This document shows positions 32,502 to 41,768 of a stretch of DNA of 64,000 nucleotides, in pieces (position 1 is the stretch's first letter; each line of letters opens with the position of its first letter). A program made the position numbers and the translations under genes. The stretch covers positions 610,638 to 674,637 of the forward strand of contig CP166130.1 of assembly GCA_041228335.1 (NCBI GenBank). Direction: 5' to 3'. Source of the DNA: Alphaproteobacteria bacterium LSUCC0684 (GTDB taxonomy: Bacteria; Pseudomonadota; Alphaproteobacteria; Puniceispirillales; UBA1172). The notes beneath the pieces are model-generated. The model was not told the origin of the DNA. It searched no databases and was given only the letters and a program-made list of their open reading frames with translations.

Positions 32502-35318
32502 ATGCCAAACGAGATGAACCACCCCGCCCGCCAATCCTCCACCCACCTGTTTCAATCCAGGTTGCCGGAAGCCTTCAGGCATCGGCGCCGGGGCGACGGG
32601 ATGATATCGGTATTCGTGTGGACAGCAGGCGGGCTTGTGCTGGCGGCGTGTTCAGGTGGGCGTAGTAGCGATATGGATGCTGGCGGTCTCCCTGCCAGCG
32701 TGGATGATGCTGGCAGGATAAGGGTGGCAGATCAGGGGTCTGGCTATGTGGATGATAATGGCGACGGGCTTCTGGCGGAGAACGCTTCAATCCGGGTCGA
32801 GATCGGGGCGCTGAGCCATGAGATCTCGAGTCAGGTGAATTTCGAGCTGACGAAGGACGAGAATGACGATTTCCTGGAAGACAACGCGGATTTTGAGATC
32901 TCTTCAGGCACCCTCTATTACACCGGCAATGCATCCGGAGATTTCGAGACGGGGAATACGCTGACGGTATTGATCACCTCGACGGATGAGAATAACGAGA
33001 ACGAGATCACGGAGAATTACCTTATCTATCTTGCGGACGCGGATGATCTGCCGATGTTTGGTGCCTCGTCCTATAGGTTCATGCTGGCGGAGAACACCGA
33101 TGGCAGCGGCGGGGCGGTGGCGATCGGCACAGTCGGGGCGAGTGACGAGGATACCGGGGACAGCCTGCTCACCTATCGGTTTGCTGACGGGGAGCAGAGT
33201 TCCGGAGATTTCCGGATTGATGCGAGCACAGGTCAGATCAGCTATGCAGGTTCAGGTGTGGATTTCGAAGGGGCAACCACGAGCTTTGATCTGATAGTGG
33301 AGGCGGCACCCACGGGGAGTGGGACGGGCACCCTGACGGCGACAGCGGCGGTCACGGTGACGGTGACGGATGCGGATGACGCGCCGACGGCGATGACGCT
33401 TTCGGCGAGCACGGCAAGCGTGGCGGAAGGCACGACTGCGGCGCGGGAACTTGCGGTAATCACGTTTACCGATGACGGGTTGGGGATGAACACGGCGACG
33501 GTGAGTGACGAGACGCGGTTTGAGATCAGGAATGGCACGCAACTGTGGCTGAAGGCAGGAGTTGATCTGGATTATGAGACGAACACCAGCCATACGGTGA
33601 CGGTGACGGCGAGCGTGACCGGATCAGGGAGTGCACCAGCCGCACAGGTCTTCACGCTGAATGTGACGGACGTGAATGACGAAGCACCGGGGATTACCTC
33701 GGGCGGGACGGGCACGGCGATTGTGGAGGAAACGGAAGCTTCGGCCAGCATGGTGGCCTACACGGCGACAGGCACTTATGATGTGACGCCGATCACCTGG
33801 TCCTTGTCGGGAGGGGGTGATTTCGAGATCGACGCCAGCACCGGGGAAGTGACGCTCACGGAGCCCATCATACCGGACCATGAGACGCAAGACAGCTACA
33901 CATTCACGGTTCGGGCGACGTCGGGCAGTTTCACCACCAATCAGGAGGTGACCATCGCGGTGACGGACGTGGATGAAGCGCCGACGGGGATCAGCCTGAG
34001 CAGTGACCGGTTCGCCTTCAGTGATACCATCATAGGCACGGTGACGGTGACAGACCCGGATGCGGGAGAGAATTACACGCCGGCAAATATCTCGCTGGGC
34101 GGGGCGGATAAAGACGTGTTTGAGGTTGTTTCCGATGGCAACGGGGGGATGGTGCTGGGTTTTGAATCGGGGCAGAAGGCAAAAAAAATAAGTTACGCGA
34201 TCACGCTTATGGCGACGGATCCGGATAGCGGGGCACAGACAGCGGCAATCCCGTTCACGATCGAGCTTCGCGGGGTGAAGGTTGCAGATGAGGGGACCGG
34301 CTATGTGGATGCTAATGGCGACGGTCTCCTGGCGGAGAACGCGGATGGGAGTTCCTCTCGGGTTGAGATAGGTGAGCTTAGCCATCAGCTTTCAACGCAG
34401 GTGAATTTCGAGCTGGTGGATGGCGCGAACAACAACGCGGATTTTGAGATTTCTTCCGGCAAGCTCCATTACACAGGCAAGGATTCGGGGGATTTCGAGA
34501 AGGGAGATACACTGACGGTGCGGATCACGTCGACGGATGAGAATAACGAGAACCCGCTCACGGAACTCTACGTGATCTATCTTTCGGATGTGGCAATCAC
34601 TGCCCCGGAAATAACGCAGGAGAGCATCTCTGTCGCCGCCGGGACCAATACCGGTAACGCGATCGGAACGATTTCGGCGACGGACAAGGACGGGGATTCG
34701 ATTTCCTATTCCCTGCCGGTGGGGGTACAGGATAACGGCAAGTTTGAAATCGATTCCGCTACCGGGGCGCTGAAGGCCAAATCCGGGGAAATCTCATCTT
34801 ATTCCAGCGGGGATCAATATAAAGTTGTTGTTCTTGCCAGCAACGATGCTTCCGTCTACCCGGATACGGCCGAGGAAAAAAGTGAAATTACCGACAGGCC
34901 TAATTTATTTGTGCATGGGCTGATTTTCACCAACACGGGGAGTGCGATCGACCCTGAAGACAACACAACCTATTCTATCTCGGAGATAGATTTCGTAACC
35001 CGCCAGACGCTTACAGCCAACCCTCCGTTTGTGGCTGTGCAAGCCAACCAAGGCTCACCAGAACTGAATATTGCGTCGCCTAGTTTTAAGCAGCTGGAGG
35101 TCAAGCTCAGCGAATTATATGATGCTGTTCAGAACACGAAAAACCATGTGGGGAGTGGCATTGCGGATATTCCCAATCTCATCCAAGCGAGCTACGCGAC
35201 TGACCAGGATGGCAACGTCGTCGCAGACCCGGATTATATTTTCAATTTTAAAGATTACCCCAATGTGGAAAACCTTCTCTTCCAGGATTACGCGGTGCTG
35301 ACGATTGATGTGGTTTGA
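32502..35318 (+). CDS. large cadherin-repeat-like lipoprotein
   Basis: A 938-residue secreted lipoprotein. From Met34 (ATG at 32601) there is a textbook lipoprotein signal, with hydrophobic core and lipobox LAAC; lipidated Cys is Cys50. The 33 residues before it (from 32502) are Arg-rich, so 32601 is a possible true start. The mature part is a chain of cadherin-like beta domains with Ca-binding phrases: ADADD, DASTGQISYAGSGVDFE, VTVTDADDAPTAM, LDYETN, VTDVNDEAPGI, FEIDASTGEVTLT, VTDVDEAP. A 105-residue module is present twice (see the repeats). The last 150 residues are unlike the repeats and not recognised. Probably a surface adhesion or matrix protein; strong Asp/Thr/Ser richness supports extracellular location. 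Confidence 0.85.
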   Translation: MPNEMNHPARQSSTHLFQSRLPEAFRHRRRGDGMISVFVWTAGGLVLAACSGGRSSDMDAGGLPASVDDAGRIRVADQGSGYVDDNGDGLLAENASIRVEIGALSHEISSQVNFELTKDENDDFLEDNADFEISSGTLYYTGNASGDFETGNTLTVLITSTDENNENEITENYLIYLADADDLPMFGASSYRFMLAENTDGSGGAVAIGTVGASDEDTGDSLLTYRFADGEQSSGDFRIDASTGQISYAGSGVDFEGATTSFDLIVEAAPTGSGTGTLTATAAVTVTVTDADDAPTAMTLSASTASVAEGTTAARELAVITFTDDGLGMNTATVSDETRFEIRNGTQLWLKAGVDLDYETNTSHTVTVTASVTGSGSAPAAQVFTLNVTDVNDEAPGITSGGTGTAIVEETEASASMVAYTATGTYDVTPITWSLSGGGDFEIDASTGEVTLTEPIIPDHETQDSYTFTVRATSGSFTTNQEVTIAVTDVDEAPTGISLSSDRFAFSDTIIGTVTVTDPDAGENYTPANISLGGADKDVFEVVSDGNGGMVLGFESGQKAKKISYAITLMATDPDSGAQTAAIPFTIELRGVKVADEGTGYVDANGDGLLAENADGSSSRVEIGELSHQLSTQVNFELVDGANNNADFEISSGKLHYTGKDSGDFEKGDTLTVRITSTDENNENPLTELYVIYLSDVAITAPEITQESISVAAGTNTGNAIGTISATDKDGDSISYSLPVGVQDNGKFEIDSATGALKAKSGEISSYSSGDQYKVVVLASNDASVYPDTAEEKSEITDRPNLFVHGLIFTNTGSAIDPEDNTTYSISEIDFVTRQTLTANPPFVAVQANQGSPELNIASPSFKQLEVKLSELYDAVQNTKNHVGSGIADIPNLIQASYATDQDGNVVADPDYIFNFKDYPNVENLLFQDYAVLTIDVV
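32721..33038 (+). repeat. module copy 1 in the lipoprotein gene
   Basis: Residues about 74-179 (VADQGSGYVDDNGDGLLAEN to YLIYLADAD). Similar to residues 593-697 along its full length, including FEISSGTLYYTG and ITSTDENNEN; copy 1 carries a seven-residue acidic insert (near DENDDFLED). Confidence 0.85.
34278..34592 (+). repeat. module copy 2 in the lipoprotein gene
   Basis: Residues about 593-697 (VADEGTGYVDANGDGLLAEN to YVIYLSDV). Nucleotide similarity to copy 1 is also high in places (the stretch around GATGCTAATGGCGACGG), so the duplication seems relatively recent or homogenised. Confidence 0.85.
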
Positions 35319-35455
35319 CCCAAGCCCTGATCTCCGGGATCAGGGCGGGGGCGGATGAGGCATCGCCGAAAGGTGATGTCTTTCCTGCTTGAGCCCGGCC
35401 TGGCGCAGGGTTAGACTTTTTCCTGATGTTGCAGGCCGGAGATTCAGCCCTTTCC

Positions 35456-35962
35456 ATGGTGCGGTTTTATGCAAACGATGATCTGGCGGCGGTTGCCGCC
35501 ATCTATGCCCATCATGTGCGACATGGAACAGCCTCGTTTGAGGAAACACCCCCAACCGAGGCGGAGATGGCGCGGCGCCTTGCCCTTATGGCCGATGACG
35601 GCATGCCTGTTCTGGTGGAGGCTGATGAAAACGGGCAGATCCGCGGATATGCCTATGCCGGTTTCTACAACCGCCGTTCCGCCTATCGCTTTACGGTGGA
35701 AAACTCGATCTATGTCGATGCGCGATATCAGCGGCAGGGCGTAGGCCGTGCGCTTTTGGCCGAATTGATACTCCAGTGCCAGAAAGCCGGTTACCGGCAG
35801 ATGATGGCAGTGATCGGTGATGGCGGCAATGCCGCTTCCATCGGTCTGCATCAAGCGCTGGGGTTTGAGCATCTCGGGGTGGCAAAGCAGATCGGCTTCA
35901 AGTTTGATCGCTGGCTTGATGTGACCTATATGCAGCGTGACCTCGGGGTCAGGCTGGATTAG
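35456..35962 (+). CDS. GNAT N-acetyltransferase, phosphinothricin-acetyltransferase-like
   Basis: A 168-residue GNAT-fold enzyme. VRFYANDDLAAVAAIYAHHV is the N-terminal strand-helix; GTASFEETPPTEAEM is a hallmark of the PAT/Bar and methionine-sulfoximine acetyltransferase group; RYQRQGVGRALLAELI is the acetyl-CoA-binding Q/R-x2-G-x-G/A loop; and NAASIGLHQALGFEHLG closes the fold. The likely substrate is a small amino acid analogue. The frame opens at 35426, but family N-termini begin at Met 35456; neither start has a strong ribosome site. Its end overlaps by four bases a small convergent gene. Confidence 0.88.
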   Translation: MVRFYANDDLAAVAAIYAHHVRHGTASFEETPPTEAEMARRLALMADDGMPVLVEADENGQIRGYAYAGFYNRRSAYRFTVENSIYVDARYQRQGVGRALLAELILQCQKAGYRQMMAVIGDGGNAASIGLHQALGFEHLGVAKQIGFKFDRWLDVTYMQRDLGVRLD

Positions 35963-36216
35963 GGACGCGGTTCAGAAGATGGCTGGCTGAATTCAGCTGA
36001 GGAGCGCCCGGGGCTCTTCCTTTTGTTCGACGCATGAGGGTTGTTCGACGCGTGGGGGGAGAGATATTTCACCACCTCCATGATTGTCACCGTGGCGGCG
36101 AAGAAAAAGCAGAAGGAATCCTTCAACTGTTCAAGAAAGAGTTCATCTTCCTCAAGGGAGGCTTCAGTAATGGCGGCTTTTTCCGGGGCGGGATTGACCA
36201 TGTGATCTGAATACAC
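35959..36216 (-). CDS. hypothetical small protein with HASN repeat, 85 aa
   Basis: Not recognised. Codons look protein-like (GC at third positions) and the first half is acidic (EASLEEDELFLEQLKD), followed by a short hydrophobic stretch (SFCFFFAATVTIM) that could be one weak membrane segment. The C-terminal half is Ser/Pro/Arg-rich and includes a near-tandem HASNNPHASNK. ATG at 36201 is an alternative start. It overlaps the GNAT gene end by four bases, convergent. It may be a genuine small gene or a chance frame. Confidence 0.35.
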   Translation of the reverse strand: MYSDHMVNPAPEKAAITEASLEEDELFLEQLKDSFCFFFAATVTIMEVVKYLSPHASNNPHASNKRKSPGRSSAEFSQPSSEPRP

Positions 36217-36443
36217 CTTGCTGATCGTAACATATCAAATTGCGATGGATGCTCGCTGGCTTCGCGGGGTCTGTGCCAGGGTATCGGGGCGCTGCAATTT
36301 CCCTTTTAGACTACGCCGGAGGCCGAAACAGGTAAAGATCTATTCCCGGGCGAAGACAACGCGGATAAATCACTTGCTTCTCGGGCCGGAACGCGAAAAG
36401 ATTGCAGTTAAGAATATTTATAATCTTTGGAGAGGAGATACGC

Positions 36444-38027
36444 ATGAGTATCATGAAAACAGGACTAGCCGTGCTGGCCATGACCTGCATTGCTTTTTCT
36501 TCCGCCCATGCCGAAACGCTGCGCTGGGCCAGATCAGGAGATTCGCTGACACTTGACCCCCACGCCCAGAACGAGGGGCCAACCCATACGCTCGCACATC
36601 AGATTTATGAGCCGCTTCTGCATCGCGACATGGCCGGGCAGATCACGCCGGCACTCGCCACTTCATGGAAGGCTTTGCCGGACAACCCTAATGTCTGGCG
36701 CTTTACCCTGCGCAAGGGGGTGACGTTCCACGACGGCTCGGCTTTCACCGCCGATGATGCGGTCTACAGTTTCAATCGCGCCATGATGCCGACCTCGGCC
36801 ATGAAGGAGCTGCTCACCAGCGTCAAGGAAGTCCGCAAGGTCGATGACCATACCATCGATATGGAAACCAATGGGCCGAACCCGCTCCTGATCAACAACC
36901 TGACCAACCTGTTCATGATGGACAGTGGTTGGACCGAAGCCAATGGCGCCGGCGCACCGCAGGATGTGGCGGGGGGCGAAACCACGTTTGCCTCGCAGAA
37001 CACCAACGGCACCGGGGCGTATATGCTGATGAGCCGGACCCCGGACCAGAAGACCGTGCTCAAGGCCAACCCGAATTACTGGGGCAAGGGGCAGTTTCCG
37101 CTTGAAGTCAGCGAGATTGTCTACACGCCGATCCAGTCCGCCGCGACACGGGTGGCGGCCCTGCTTTCCGGTGAGGTGGATTTCATTCAGGACGTGCCGG
37201 TGCAGGATCTGGGCCGTGTCCGGGGGCAGTCCGGTCTCAAGGTGGTCACCGCCGCCCAGAACCGGGTGATTTTCTTCGGCATGAACAGCGGCCTTGATGA
37301 CCTCAAGACCGACAATGTCGATGGCAAGAACCCGTTTGCTGATCTGAGGGTGCGGCAGGCCATGAATATCGCCATCAATCGTGATGCGATCAAGAAAGTG
37401 GTGATGCGGGATCAGTCCTCGCCAACCAATGTCATCATGCCGCCATTTGTCAATGGCTGGACGCCGGAGCTTGACCAGATCCCGGCCCATGATGTCGCCA
37501 AGGCAAAGGCACTGATGGCCGAGGCGGGATATGGCGACGGGTTTTCGGTCACCCTCAACTGCCCCAATGACCGATATATCAACGACGAGGCGATCTGCCT
37601 TGCCGCGGTCGGCATGCTTGGCCAGATCGGCATCAAGGTCAATCTCGACGCCAAGCCGAAGGCCCAGCACTTCCCGCTTATCAAGAACAAGACAACCGAG
37701 TTCTACATGCTGGGATGGGGTGTGCCGACGTTTGACTCGCATTACATCTTCAACTTCCTTGTTCACGAGACCACCGAGAATCGCGGCTCATGGAACAATA
37801 CCGGCTACAGCAATGCGGCGGTGAATGCGAAGATCGTCAGCCTCGAATCCGAAACGGACCTGGCGAAGCGTGATGCGACCATCGCGGAGATCTGGGCGCA
37901 GGTTCAGGCCGATCAGATCTATCTGCCGATCCATAACCAGGTGCTGAACTGGGGCATGAAGGATGGCATCAATTTCGATGTCCAGCCGGAAGATCAGCCT
38001 CATTTCAAGTATCTGAGCTTCAAGTAA
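36444..38027 (+). CDS. ABC transporter substrate-binding protein, family 5 (DppA/OppA-like)
   Basis: A 527-residue periplasmic binding protein. The signal peptide (KTGLAVLAMTCIAFSSAHA) ends near residue 23 before ETLRWARSGDSLTLDPHAQN, the usual start of SBP family 5. VWRFTLRKGVTFHDGSAFTADD is the family signature. AGGAG lies six bases before ATG 36444, so the in-frame start at 36402 is rejected. It heads the five-gene importer operon; the ligand could be a peptide, an opine or another nitrogenous solute. Confidence 0.94.
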   Translation: MSIMKTGLAVLAMTCIAFSSAHAETLRWARSGDSLTLDPHAQNEGPTHTLAHQIYEPLLHRDMAGQITPALATSWKALPDNPNVWRFTLRKGVTFHDGSAFTADDAVYSFNRAMMPTSAMKELLTSVKEVRKVDDHTIDMETNGPNPLLINNLTNLFMMDSGWTEANGAGAPQDVAGGETTFASQNTNGTGAYMLMSRTPDQKTVLKANPNYWGKGQFPLEVSEIVYTPIQSAATRVAALLSGEVDFIQDVPVQDLGRVRGQSGLKVVTAAQNRVIFFGMNSGLDDLKTDNVDGKNPFADLRVRQAMNIAINRDAIKKVVMRDQSSPTNVIMPPFVNGWTPELDQIPAHDVAKAKALMAEAGYGDGFSVTLNCPNDRYINDEAICLAAVGMLGQIGIKVNLDAKPKAQHFPLIKNKTTEFYMLGWGVPTFDSHYIFNFLVHETTENRGSWNNTGYSNAAVNAKIVSLESETDLAKRDATIAEIWAQVQADQIYLPIHNQVLNWGMKDGINFDVQPEDQPHFKYLSFK

Positions 38028-38035
38028 TCTGCAGG

Positions 38036-38063
38036 CCGGGGCGGCAATCCGCCCCGGTCTTTT
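38036..38063 (+). terminator. hairpin between binding protein and permease genes
   Basis: CCGGGGCGG (38036-38044), CAAT loop, CCGCCCCGG (38049-38057), then TCTTTT. A perfect 9-bp stem with short T run; probably partial termination giving more binding protein than permease. Confidence 0.65.
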
Positions 38064-38088
38064 CAGGCATTTTTGCTGGAACAGATCC

Positions 38089-39075
38089 ATGTTGGTCATC
38101 CTCATCAGACGCCTGTATCAGGCCGTGCTTGTGCTTCTGCTGGTGGCGCTGGTGTCGTTCAGCATCTTCCGCTTTGTCGGTGATCCGGTGGATAATATCC
38201 TCGGCCAGGAAGCCACGGTTGAGGACCGGAGAGAGCTCATCGAACGGATGGGGCTCGAAGACCCGATTGTTGTCCAGTATGTGCGGTTCATCTGGAATGC
38301 TGTCCGTGGTGATTTCGGGATATCCTACCGCACGGCGGAACCTGTATCCGGCCTGATTGCCGAACGCCTGCCGGCAACCCTTGAACTTGCCTTTGTCTCG
38401 GCGATGTTCGCCCTCACGGTGGGGATTTTGCTGGGCATTTACACGGCGGTAAGGCGCAATGGATTTCTTGCCAATCTGGTGATGACGGTCTCGCTCATCG
38501 GGGTGTCGCTGCCCACGTTTCTGATCGGTGTGCTGCTGATCTGGCTTTTTGCGGTGGAGCTCAGCTGGCTGCCGTCTTTCGGCCGCGGGAAAACGGTCAT
38601 GATCGGGGTCTGGGAGACCGGGTTGCTGACGGTATCCGGGCTTAAATCGATCCTGCTGCCGGCGATCACACTCGGTCTTTACCAGATGACGCTGATCATG
38701 CGTCTGGTGCGATCCGAGATGCTTGAGGTTCTGCGCCAGGATTTCATCAAATTCGCCCGCGCGCGGGGGCTTACCGAACGGATGGTGCTGTTCCGCCACG
38801 CGCTCCGAAACACGCTGGTGCCGGTGACAACCGTGGCAGGGCTTCAACTGGGTGCGATCGTGGCCTTCGCGATCATTACCGAGACGGTGTTTCAATGGCC
38901 CGGGGTGGGGCTGATGTTCATCAATGCCGTCTATTTTGTCGATATTCCGGTGATGTCGGCATATCTGCTGCTGGTGGGGACATTGTTCGTGATCATCAAT
39001 TTTGCTGTTGATCTGCTCTATCTCGCCATCGATCCGCGGATCAAGGATGATCATCTCAAAGGAGGCGGGTCATGA
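38089..39075 (+). CDS. ABC transporter permease, DppB-like
   Basis: A 328-residue inner-membrane permease with about six helices. The N-terminus IRRLYQAVLVLLLVALVSFSIFR and the coupling loop LRQDFIKFARARGLTERMV (EAA-like motif, about residues 220-238) are standard for the DppB/OppB family. Its stop overlaps the next permease start by four bases. Confidence 0.95.
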   Translation: MLVILIRRLYQAVLVLLLVALVSFSIFRFVGDPVDNILGQEATVEDRRELIERMGLEDPIVVQYVRFIWNAVRGDFGISYRTAEPVSGLIAERLPATLELAFVSAMFALTVGILLGIYTAVRRNGFLANLVMTVSLIGVSLPTFLIGVLLIWLFAVELSWLPSFGRGKTVMIGVWETGLLTVSGLKSILLPAITLGLYQMTLIMRLVRSEMLEVLRQDFIKFARARGLTERMVLFRHALRNTLVPVTTVAGLQLGAIVAFAIITETVFQWPGVGLMFINAVYFVDIPVMSAYLLLVGTLFVIINFAVDLLYLAIDPRIKDDHLKGGGS

Positions 39076-40004
39076 AGGAAACGGCGCCAAAAACACGCTG
39101 GCAGCGGTTTCTGGAGAGTGATTTTGTCTTTGACTATCGGCATGCGCCGGTCACCATCACAGCTTCGGTGGTCGTGCTGCTGCTGGCCGTGATTGCGGTG
39201 CTGGCGCCGCTGGTTGCCCCGACCAATCCCTTTGATCCCGCATCGCTCAATCTGATGAACGGCTTCACCCCGCCGATGGAACCCAATACCTTCACCGGCG
39301 AGCAGTTTCTTCTGGGAACCGATGATCAGGGCCGTGATCTGCTCTCGGCGATAATCTACGGGCTCCGGGTGTCGCTTTTTGTCGGGATCATGTCGGTGAT
39401 GCTGGCCATGGGGATGGGGGTCAGCCTCGGGCTTCTGGCGGGATATATCGGCGGCTGGGTGGATAACCTCATCATGCGATGTGCCGATATCCAGATGACG
39501 TTTCCTTCCATTCTGATTGCCATGCTGATCTTCGGGGTGTTGCGCGGGATCATTCCCCCTGATCTCCGGGATGAGATGGCGATACTTGTGCTTATTCTGG
39601 CGATCGGTCTTTCGGAATGGGTGCCGTTCGCGCGTACCGTCCGGGCAACAACCCTTGTTGAAAAGGAAAAGGAATATGTGCAGGCGGCGCGGCTCATCGG
39701 GCTCAGCCGTCTGCAGATCATGCGCCGGCATATCCTCCCGAACGTGCTCGGGCCGGTGCTGGTCATCGCCACGATCACCCTGGCGCTGTCGATCATTGCC
39801 GAGGCAACGCTGTCCTTTCTCGGTGTCGGCGCGCCGCCGACGGAACCAAGCCTCGGCACGCTCATTCGCATCGGCCAGGATTACCTTTTTTCAGGCGAGT
39901 GGTGGATCCTGCTGTTTCCGGCCCTGACCCTGCTGGCGCTGGCGCTCTCGGTCAATCTCCTGGGGGATTGGCTCAAGGATACCCTGAACCCGAGGCTCAA
40001 ATGA
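39072..40004 (+). CDS. ABC transporter permease, DppC-like
   Basis: A 310-residue permease: N-terminal DppC-type domain, LLGTDDQGRDLLSAIIYGLR (about residues 78-97), and EAA loop EKEYVQAARLIGLSRLQIMR. It overlaps both neighbours by four bases (ATGA), so dppB, dppC and dppD are translationally coupled. Confidence 0.95.
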   Translation: MKETAPKTRWQRFLESDFVFDYRHAPVTITASVVVLLLAVIAVLAPLVAPTNPFDPASLNLMNGFTPPMEPNTFTGEQFLLGTDDQGRDLLSAIIYGLRVSLFVGIMSVMLAMGMGVSLGLLAGYIGGWVDNLIMRCADIQMTFPSILIAMLIFGVLRGIIPPDLRDEMAILVLILAIGLSEWVPFARTVRATTLVEKEKEYVQAARLIGLSRLQIMRRHILPNVLGPVLVIATITLALSIIAEATLSFLGVGAPPTEPSLGTLIRIGQDYLFSGEWWILLFPALTLLALALSVNLLGDWLKDTLNPRLK

Positions 40005-40954
40005 CGGCGCCATTGCTTGAAATAGAAAGGCTGCGGGTTGTTTTCCCCACCCGCCGGGCGGTGCTGACCGCGCTTGACGATGTTTCCTTCACCCTTGAGC
40101 GCGGGGAAATCCTTGGCTTTGTGGGGGAGTCCGGTGCCGGGAAATCGATCACCGGGGCGGCGATCATGGGGCTGATCGAACCGCCGGGACGTATCGATGG
40201 CGGGGTGATCCGCCTTAAAGGCAAACCTGTTGCGGAGCACGGAACCTCACTCAGGGGGCGGCAGATCGGGATGATTTTCCAGGATCCGCTGACCAGTCTC
40301 AATCCCCTGCGGCGGGTGGGAGACCAGCTCATCGAAACCATCCTGCATCATCTCGATGTGACCACGGCCGAAGCAAGGCAGCGCGCCCTTGCCGGATTTC
40401 AGGAAGTCGGGATTGCCGCGGACCGGTTTGATGCCTATCCCCATGAGTTTTCAGGCGGGATGCGGCAGCGGATTGTGATTGCGCTCGCGCTGGCGGCGGA
40501 ACCTGATCTGATTATCGCCGATGAGCCCACCACTGCCCTTGATGTTTCGGTGCAGGCCCAGGTGCTTGATCTGTTGCGGGATATCTGCCGGAAGCGCGGT
40601 GCTTCGGTCATCCTTATCACCCATGACATGGGCGTGATTGCACAGACAACCGATCGGGTCGCCGTTCTCTATGCCGGAAGGCTGGTGGAGATCGGGCCTA
40701 CAGCGGACGTGATGCGCGAGCCGCGTCATCCCTATACCAAAGGGCTGATTGCTTCAACGCCCGCACTTGACGGGGTAGACGCGGATACGGTCCTCTCGCA
40801 GATCCCCGGGTCCATGCCGCCGCTGAACGCGCTGCCATCGGGATGCCGTTTCCACCCGCGCTGTTCGGCCTGCCTGCCTCAATGTTCTGTCGAAAACCCT
40901 GCCTTTCGCAATGGCGTTGCCTGCCATCATTTCGGGGAGGATGGTGATGGCTGA
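40001..40954 (+). CDS. ABC transporter ATP-binding protein, DppD-like
   Basis: A 317-residue ATPase: Walker A GESGAGKS, signature FSGGMRQRIVIALALA, Walker B LIIADEPTTALD, switch His ITHDMG, and the C-terminal oligopeptide-transporter domain with Cys cluster (CRFHPRCSACLPQCS) seen in DppD/OppD proteins, where it can bind an Fe-S cluster. The frame opens at 39899 but ATG 40001 overlaps the dppC stop and fits the family. Confidence 0.95.
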   Translation: MTAPLLEIERLRVVFPTRRAVLTALDDVSFTLERGEILGFVGESGAGKSITGAAIMGLIEPPGRIDGGVIRLKGKPVAEHGTSLRGRQIGMIFQDPLTSLNPLRRVGDQLIETILHHLDVTTAEARQRALAGFQEVGIAADRFDAYPHEFSGGMRQRIVIALALAAEPDLIIADEPTTALDVSVQAQVLDLLRDICRKRGASVILITHDMGVIAQTTDRVAVLYAGRLVEIGPTADVMREPRHPYTKGLIASTPALDGVDADTVLSQIPGSMPPLNALPSGCRFHPRCSACLPQCSVENPAFRNGVACHHFGEDGDG

Positions 40955-41765
40955 TCCATTTCTTTCTTGCTCCGGGTTGACCCGGGTCTTTGATCTGTCC
41001 TCGCCATGGCTTGTCCGCAAGATAACCGGCGCGCCGGAGCATCATCTTGTGGCGGTTGACGATGTGAGTTTTGCCATTCCCCGGGGGCGGACCTATGCCC
41101 TTGTCGGGGAGAGCGGATCAGGCAAGTCCACCATCGCCCGGATGGTGGTGGGGCTGCTCAGGCCGCATCAGGGGGTGATCTCGGTGGATGGCCATGATCT
41201 CAACGACGGGTCTGTGGCGAAGAGCACCCATGACGCGGTGCGGCAGAAACTTCAGATGGTCTTTCAATCCCCTTACTCCTCGCTCAATCCACGCTGGCGG
41301 GTGGGGGATATTCTGGCCGAGCCCATCCGTGCCTTCGGGCTGATCGATGGTGACGCCGCCCAGCAGCAACGTGTCCGGGGCCTGCTCGAGCAGGTAGGGC
41401 TTTCGGCAAGCGATGCCGGCAAATATCCCCATGAATTTTCAGGTGGCCAGCGGCAGCGTATCTCGATTGCCCGGGCGCTGGCTTCCAACCCGGCGTTCAT
41501 CGTCTGCGATGAGCCGACCTCGGCCCTTGATGTTTCGGTGCAGGCGCAGGTGCTCAATCTTCTCAAGCAGTTGCAGAAAGAGCTTGGCCTTACCTATCTG
41601 TTCATTTCGCATGATATGGCCGTTGTCCGGGTGATGGCGCATCATGTCGGTGTGCTCAAGAATGGCCGCCTGATTGAGGAAAACTCCGCCGATGCCCTGT
41701 TTTCAAACCCTGAGGCGGAATACACGAGAACGCTGATCAATTCGACGCCGCGTATCCGGTTCTAG
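40947..41765 (+). CDS. ABC transporter ATP-binding protein, DppF-like
   Basis: A 272-residue ATPase: Walker A GESGSGKSTI, signature FSGGQRQRISIARALA, Walker B FIVCDEPTSALDVS, switch His ISHDMAVV. GGGGAGG precedes ATG 40947 by six bases, choosing it over 40911 and 40941. It lacks the C-terminal Cys-rich domain often present in DppF (about 320 aa), so it is short. It ends 3 bp before the convergent LysR gene. Confidence 0.94.
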   Translation: MADPFLSCSGLTRVFDLSSPWLVRKITGAPEHHLVAVDDVSFAIPRGRTYALVGESGSGKSTIARMVVGLLRPHQGVISVDGHDLNDGSVAKSTHDAVRQKLQMVFQSPYSSLNPRWRVGDILAEPIRAFGLIDGDAAQQQRVRGLLEQVGLSASDAGKYPHEFSGGQRQRISIARALASNPAFIVCDEPTSALDVSVQAQVLNLLKQLQKELGLTYLFISHDMAVVRVMAHHVGVLKNGRLIEENSADALFSNPEAEYTRTLINSTPRIRF

Positions 41766-41768
41766 TGG

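Noticed and set aside
38020..39054. 344-codon minus-strand frame over the DppB-like permease
   Set aside because: His/Gln/Arg-rich shadow typical of the reverse strand of membrane-protein genes.
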